Assembly (NCBI RefSeq): GCF_004143485.2
Contig: NZ_ML974131.1
Span: 335,749-399,748, forward strand
Length of the DNA: 64,000 nt
Origin: Halorussus amylolyticus
GTDB lineage: Archaea; Halobacteriota; Halobacteria; Halobacteriales; Haladaptataceae
Direction of reading: 5' to 3'
This document shows positions 60,391 to 64,000 of this stretch, one piece after another. The notes beneath the pieces are model-generated. The model saw nothing but the letters and a program-made list of their open reading frames with translations. It searched no databases and was not told the origin of the DNA. How positions within the stretch are numbered: position 1 is the first letter of the stretch; the number at the start of each line of letters is the position of its first letter. The position numbers were made by a program, and so were the translations under genes.

Positions 60391-61839
60391 ATGCGGCCCA
60401 CATCGACGCGACGGCGATTTCTCCAAGCGACGGCCGCCGTCTCGCTGGTGGGCGGCGCTCGCGGATCCCCGGGCGTGCGTGAACGAGCGCCCGAGAACGT
60501 CCGAGCGCCCCCGATGCGCGCCCGACGCCGCGACGGCTTCGACCCCGCGATTCACGGATTCGGATTTCGAAACTGGTCCACCCGAGAGCCGACTTATCCC
60601 GAACACGACCACGAGGAGGTCGCCGAGGAGCAGGTCCGGCGGGTCGTCGGCCAGCGATGGAGCGAACCGGCTCGGACCGCGATGAGCGTGGAGGTGCTCG
60701 GCCTCCCGAACGCGCTCCTCGACGCCATCGGAAAGCAGATTTACGTCTCGGTCAATCAGCAGTCGGCGACCAACGGCCACTGCTACGGCATGGTGTTCGC
60801 GGCACAGCAGTACTACGAGAACCCCGCGACCCTCCCGTTCGACCGGGCGGTCGCGAGCGAACTTACCCACCCCGAGGAACCGGTCGGCGAGTCGGACGCC
60901 GCGCCGGTGAGCAAGGAAATCGACCTCTATCAGCTCACGCAGTTTCTGAACATCCACTCGTGGATCGGCCGCCGGAGCATGGTCCACCCCGAGTGGATAC
61001 GCTACGAGACTCAAATCGACCGCGTCACGTCGGTACTCGACGAGTTCGGAACCGCGGGAATCACGCTGTTCAACGCGGGGTCGCGCCTGGCCCATCAGGT
61101 GCTGGTCTACGACTACCGTCGGGACTCGGACGTGACTCGGTTGCTCGTCTACGACCCGAACTACGCCGCGAGCCGGTACGCCCGAGCGGAGTCGCCCCGA
61201 ACTGTCGAAATCGACACGAGCGGCGACCGGCCGACCGTCCGACGGTACAACGACACGTACGACGAGTTCGTGTTCAATCGCCGCGACCGCGTGGTGGCGG
61301 CCCAGTCCGCGCCGGTCCCCTCCACGCTGGTCGAGCGGAGCGGCGACCGCCTCCGAGATGCAATGTTCTGTCTCGCGCTCTTCCTCGTGGACTCGCCCGA
61401 CGTGTCGATGACGGTCGTCGGACCGGACGACCGGCCGCTCCGCCGCGACGAGGCGACCTACATGGACCGCGGAGCGGGCGCATACAGCCGAATGCGCTAC
61501 CGCTACGGCTTCTCGCCCGGCACGTATCGCGTCCGCGTCGTCGGCGACTTGGCGACCGAGTACACCCTCGAAGCCCTCGTCTCCGACCACGAGGCGGCCC
61601 GCCTCGACGCCACGGCCTCGCGGTCGATAGACGCCGGGGAGGTCCACCGTTACACCGCGGAGATTCCGGAGACAGGGTCCGGGTCGCTCGACTTCGACTC
61701 GGGGTCGCCGCCGTGGGTGACCGGGGTTGCGGGTATGGGTGTCGGTGTGGGCGTGGCGGTCGGCGGGTACCGGTATCTGCGGACGCAGTCGGGTGGGGGG
61801 TCGGCGAAGTCCGACGACTCCGTGGAAGACGAATTGTAA
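60391..61839 (+). CDS. Tat-exported papain-like cysteine protease-like protein
   Basis: 482 residues from the ATG at 60391. The N-terminus STRRRFLQATAAVSLVGG is a Tat signal. ATNGHCYGMVFAAQQYY near residue 130 looks like a Cys nucleophile at a helix start; LAHQVLVYDY near 235 offers the His, and YDPNYAASRY a possible Asn/Asp. This resembles C39/papain-like folds. A beta domain follows, then a C-terminal Gly-rich hydrophobic helix and an acidic tail that could anchor the protein. It is probably a cell-surface enzyme; substrate unknown. The GTG start at 60364 is less likely. Confidence 0.72.
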   Translation: MRPTSTRRRFLQATAAVSLVGGARGSPGVRERAPENVRAPPMRARRRDGFDPAIHGFGFRNWSTREPTYPEHDHEEVAEEQVRRVVGQRWSEPARTAMSVEVLGLPNALLDAIGKQIYVSVNQQSATNGHCYGMVFAAQQYYENPATLPFDRAVASELTHPEEPVGESDAAPVSKEIDLYQLTQFLNIHSWIGRRSMVHPEWIRYETQIDRVTSVLDEFGTAGITLFNAGSRLAHQVLVYDYRRDSDVTRLLVYDPNYAASRYARAESPRTVEIDTSGDRPTVRRYNDTYDEFVFNRRDRVVAAQSAPVPSTLVERSGDRLRDAMFCLALFLVDSPDVSMTVVGPDDRPLRRDEATYMDRGAGAYSRMRYRYGFSPGTYRVRVVGDLATEYTLEALVSDHEAARLDATASRSIDAGEVHRYTAEIPETGSGSLDFDSGSPPWVTGVAGMGVGVGVAVGGYRYLRTQSGGGSAKSDDSVEDEL

Positions 61840-61878
61840 AACGAGTACCGTTCTCGACTACGGAACGACTGGGAAAGA

Positions 61879-61902
61879 AGTCCGCCCTCCCCGATTTGAA
61901 CG
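61879..61902. repeat. Duplicate of the tRNA-Tyr 3' end (possible attachment-site scar)
   Basis: The 24 bases AG + TCCGCCCTCCCCGATTTGAACG match 62031-62054 exactly. That second copy is the 3' end (acceptor and T-arm, minus strand) of tRNA-Tyr plus two flanking bases. The distance is 152 bases. Integrases of haloarchaeal mobile elements use such tRNA 3' ends, so this may be an att remnant. Confidence 0.8.
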
Positions 61903-61981
61903 ATGTGAGACGTTCCTGCTCGCCTACGGCTGCGCGGGCATGCGACTCACAGGCTCAAATCGGCTCGGAGTATGCTGATAC

Positions 61982-62024
61982 CTCGGCGCAGCTCGGTCGC
62001 TTCGCTCCTTCGCGTTGCGCCGAG
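61982..62024. repeat. Hairpin between the tRNA-Tyr end and its duplicate
   Basis: CTCGGCGCA (61982-61990) pairs with TGCGCCGAG (62016-62024), with a 25-base loop. It lies just downstream of tRNA-Tyr (minus strand) and may help end its transcript. Confidence 0.75.
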
Positions 62025-62032
62025 AGAATCAG

Positions 62033-62106
62033 TCCGCCCTCCCCGATTTGAACGGGGGGCAAGTCGATCTACAGTCGACTGCTCTACCAGTCTGAGCTAA
62101 GGGCGG
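62033..62106 (-). tRNA. tRNA-Tyr(GTA)
   Basis: 74 bases without an intron. The acceptor CCGCCCT pairs with AGGGCGG, with archaeal-type C1-G72 and discriminator A. The D-stem starts TAGCTCAG. The anticodon stem GTCGA/TCGAC closes loop CTGTAGA, so the anticodon is GTA. The T-arm is GTTCAAATC-like. CCA is not encoded. Confidence 0.95.
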
Positions 62107-62250
62107 ATGCATTTCGAAGTAGGGCCGCTGTCGGACTTAAGGGTTATTATTCGATTTCCGCTCGCGCGCGAACTGCCCGACTGGAGCGCGATGCAATCCG
62201 GCGCGAACGTTCGTGCGGGTGTCACCCGCGTCAGACATCTCGGGAAGATT

Positions 62251-62274
62251 GAAGTACCGAGGGGTTCGTACTTC
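62251..62274. promoter_or_regulatory. Inverted repeat before cdrL
   Basis: GAAGTAC (62251-62257) - 10 nt - GTACTTC (62268-62274), ending 16 nt before the cdrL ATG. The position suits an autoregulatory operator for an RHH protein. Inference from position. Confidence 0.45.
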
Positions 62275-62289
62275 GACACGAACAGTCGA

Positions 62290-62871
62290 ATGAGCAAGAT
62301 TACCTTCCGCGCGGACGACGACCTCATCGAGCGCATTGAGGCGCTCGACGACTCCAAGAGCGAGGTCATGCGCGAGGCGCTCCGGGCGTACCTCGACGGC
62401 GAGACCGACCCGAGTTCGGACCGCGACGAGGGGCCGACCGGTGCGTCGAGCGCGACCGACGACAGCCTCGACGCGATTCTGGCCGAGCGCGTGGACGAAC
62501 TCGTCTCCGACCGGCTCGCCGAGCGGGAGGCCGCGCGTCCGGCCGCTCGTGCGGGCGGCGCGCAGGACGTGAACGTAAACGTCACGCTCGAAACCGACGC
62601 GCCCGTCCGGGCACACGACGCGGAGGCTGACTCTCGGGGCGTGTCGGACGCGGGCCGCTCGGCGGGTCGCTCGCGACCCGCCGAGTCCTCACACGACTGC
62701 GGCCAGTGCGGCGAGTCGCTGTCCGACGACCACGTGTACTGCCCGAACTGCGGGGAGAAGGCCGCACGGCGGGTGTTCTGCGAGTGCGGCGACGAAGTGC
62801 GCTCGGACTGGTCGTTCTGTCCGGGATGCGGCCGACGGACGCCCGCCGCGGACGTTCTCGACCGGTCGTAA
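62290..62871 (+). CDS. cdrL: RHH plus zinc-ribbon cell-division regulator (CdrL-like)
   Basis: 193 residues from the ATG at 62290 (MSKITFRADDDLIERIEALD). Residues 1-45 form a ribbon-helix-helix DNA-binding domain. A long acidic, disordered linker follows, then a double zinc ribbon (CGQCGESL ... CPNCG; CECGDE ... CPGCGRR). This layout and its place in front of cdrS-ftsZ2 match CdrL, the 'long' partner of CdrS in Halobacterium salinarum. The linker holds a 13-bp palindrome. It probably controls division genes. Confidence 0.82.
   Translation: MSKITFRADDDLIERIEALDDSKSEVMREALRAYLDGETDPSSDRDEGPTGASSATDDSLDAILAERVDELVSDRLAEREAARPAARAGGAQDVNVNVTLETDAPVRAHDAEADSRGVSDAGRSAGRSRPAESSHDCGQCGESLSDDHVYCPNCGEKAARRVFCECGDEVRSDWSFCPGCGRRTPAADVLDRS
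62658..62685. repeat. In-gene palindrome in cdrL, 13-bp arms
   Basis: CTCGGCGGGTCGC (62658-62670), loop TC, exact reverse complement (62673-62685). It lies in the disordered linker of CdrL and codes for a Ser/Arg/Pro stretch. Confidence 0.88.
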
Positions 62872-62884
62872 GACACTTCGGTGC

Positions 62885-63030
62885 TAACGGCCGTTAACTA
62901 TTTAACTTCTGACTATGTGGGTTTGTCTACGTAAGACGGCCGTCTTACACACCGGTTGAAACCGGGTAAACGCGGTGTTTACCCGGTTATACGTGTAAGA
63001 CAGGTGCGCGGCGTCCGTGCGCCGTCTTAC
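62885..63030. promoter_or_regulatory. Palindrome cluster before cdrS-ftsZ2
   Basis: Four nested or tandem palindromes lie in 146 bases: TAACGGCCGTTA (62885-62896); GTAAGACGGCCGTCTTAC (62931-62948); AACCGGGTAAAC-GCGGT-GTTTACCCGGTT (62960-62988); and GTAAGAC ... GTCTTAC (62995-63001, 63024-63030). The half-site GTAAGAC occurs four times, two inverted. GTCTTACAC (62942) and GTGTAAGAC (62993) also enclose the central palindrome. They are likely binding sites for RHH regulators CdrS and/or CdrL controlling ftsZ2. A TTATAC at 62987-62992 could be the TATA box. Confidence 0.65.
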
Positions 63031-63050
63031 CACAAAGGGGAATATGAACT

Positions 63051-63230
63051 ATGGAGCGTGTGACACTCCGAATACCAAAGCAGCAGATCGAGGAGGTCGA
63101 ACAGATGGTCGAGACGGGGGAGTTCCCGAATCGTAGCGAGGCGATTCGGGCCGCCGTTCGAGACATGTTGAACGAACAAGAGGAAACGACCGACCAGACG
63201 ACTGGGAAACGGTCGTGGGCGAAGGTGTAA
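63051..63230 (+). CDS. cdrS: CdrS: short RHH regulator of ftsZ2
   Basis: 59 residues, just below the usual length cut-off for gene calling. The sequence [20 protein letters not shown], then [20 protein letters not shown], is a complete ribbon-helix-helix domain with a short basic tail. It lies two bases before ftsZ2, as in Halobacterium salinarum, where CdrS is a major regulator of division and of ftsZ2. An upstream ATG at 63044 is out of frame. It is probably co-transcribed with ftsZ2. Confidence 0.88.
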   Translation: MERVTLRIPKQQIEEVEQMVETGEFPNRSEAIRAAVRDMLNEQEETTDQTTGKRSWAKV

Positions 63231-63232
63231 TC

Positions 63233-64000
63233 ATGCAGGATATCGTGCAGGAGGCCCTAACGAACGCTGAAGAAGAGAGCCGAGAGATGGACGCGTCCAC
63301 CGACGGCGACGAGTTCGGCGACCCCCGAATCGTCATCGTCGGCTGTGGTGGCGCGGGCAACAACACCGTCAATCGGTTGTACAACATTGGCGTCGAAGGT
63401 GCCGACACCGTCGCCATCAACACCGACAAACAGCACCTCAAGATGATTGAGGCCGACACGAAGATTCTGGTCGGCAAGAGCCTGACCAACGGTCTCGGTG
63501 CGGGCGGCGACCCCTCGATGGGTGAGCGCGCGACCGAGATGGCCCAGGGTACCATCAAGGAGGTACTCGGCGAGGCAGACCTCGTGTTCGTCACAGCAGG
63601 CATGGGCGGCGGCACGGGCACGGGTGCGGCCCCCGTGGTCTCGAAAATCGCCAAAGAACAGGGTGCTATCGTCGTCGGGATGGTCTCGACGCCGTTCAAC
63701 GTCGAGCGCGCGCGGACGGTCAAGGCCGAGGAAGGACTGGAGAAGCTTCGCAACGAAGCCGACTCCATCATCGTCCTCGACAACAACCGTCTGCTCGACT
63801 ACGTGCCGAACCTCCCGATTGGCAAGGCGTTCTCGGTGATGGACCAGATTATCGCCGAGACGGTGAAGGGCATCAGCGAGACCATCACCCAGCCGAGCCT
63901 CATCAACCTCGACTACGCCGACATGACTTCTATCATGAATCAGGGCGGCGTCGCGGTGATGTTGGTCGGCGAGACCCAAGATAAGAACAAGACCGAGGAG
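63233..64000 (+). CDS. ftsZ2: Cell-division protein FtsZ2, N-terminal part (runs off window)
   Basis: 256 codons of a longer gene. It carries the GTP-binding signature [17 protein letters not shown] and [13 protein letters not shown] (tubulin loop T4), followed by the MVSTPFNVE and [24 protein letters not shown] blocks. Context (cdrS in front, separated by two bases) marks it as FtsZ2, the haloarchaeal paralogue needed for constriction. The C-terminal part is outside the window. Confidence 0.95.
   Translation, partial: MQDIVQEALTNAEEESREMDASTDGDEFGDPRIVIVGCGGAGNNTVNRLYNIGVEGADTVAINTDKQHLKMIEADTKILVGKSLTNGLGAGGDPSMGERATEMAQGTIKEVLGEADLVFVTAGMGGGTGTGAAPVVSKIAKEQGAIVVGMVSTPFNVERARTVKAEEGLEKLRNEADSIIVLDNNRLLDYVPNLPIGKAFSVMDQIIAETVKGISETITQPSLINLDYADMTSIMNQGGVAVMLVGETQDKNKTEE

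Noticed and set aside
58015-61647. A 1210-codon open frame on the minus strand
   Set aside because: It lies antisense to the redoxin, SLC13-type and Tat-exported genes. Its product is Arg/Glu/His-rich with no domain; it is a product of G/C-biased third positions on the other strand.
61879-61980. Second tRNA gene beside tRNA-Tyr
   Set aside because: Only the acceptor/T-arm 24 bases are copied; no anticodon or D-arm can be folded.

Overview
The window is haloarchaeal chromosomal DNA (class Halobacteria). It is GC-rich, most proteins are acidic, many promoters put a TATA box about 25-30 nt before the start codon (leaderless messages), and the gene content is archaeal: TruD, Pth2, pantoate kinase/phosphopantothenate synthetase, GGGP synthase, GatB, MfnA-type decarboxylase, halocyanin, CdrL-CdrS-FtsZ2 and an archaeal pilus locus. 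A Halorussus/Haladaptatus-type organism is my guess only. No rRNA, CRISPR array or complete insertion sequence was seen. Two tRNAs are present: Ser(CGA) and Tyr(GTA).

Layout. 0-25 kb is mostly housekeeping: tRNA and translation enzymes (truD, pth2, aspS, gatB), dCTP deaminase with an overlapping ThiR-type regulator, coenzyme A genes (pantoate kinase, phosphopantothenate synthetase), a TetR-ABC exporter unit, GGGP synthase and topoisomerase I. A secreted trypsin-like protease and a small membrane protein (17.8-19.5 kb) form a lower-GC insertion. 24-31 kb holds an MfnA-type decarboxylase, a VOC protein, an HNH protein, an antitoxin/PIN pair, a LeuA/CimA-type synthase and TspO. Between these genes lie three copies of a composite repeat with a long hairpin whose paired arms covary between copies.

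31.9-37.7 kb holds tRNA-Ser, MoxR, small genes and a four-gene DUF4129/DUF58 operon joined by successive GTGA overlaps. At 37.9-41.2 kb there is a compact lanthipeptide locus: a class II synthetase (LanM) with a CCG-type cyclase domain, facing a 39-residue candidate precursor gene with its own TATA box. 41.3-50.8 kb is a type IV pilus/TadA-TadC locus with five pilin-like or uncharacterised partners. It is interrupted twice, by three small membrane-protein genes and by an alpha/beta hydrolase gene. 50.8-57.8 kb holds an ABC-2 exporter, a MinD-like ATPase, an AT-rich insertion coding for a Tat-exported protein, halocyanin and a creatinase-like M24 protein.

57.9-64 kb holds a redoxin without its peroxidatic cysteine, an SLC13-type transporter with RCK_C domains and a Tat-exported papain-like protein. 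It ends with tRNA-Tyr, beside a duplicated copy of its 3' end, and the cell-division unit cdrL-cdrS-ftsZ2, where a cluster of palindromes sits in front of cdrS. FtsZ2 runs off the window end.

Most interesting: the lanthipeptide locus, the covarying repeat family, the palindrome cluster at cdrS-ftsZ2, and recurrent long palindromes, some of them inside coding sequences.
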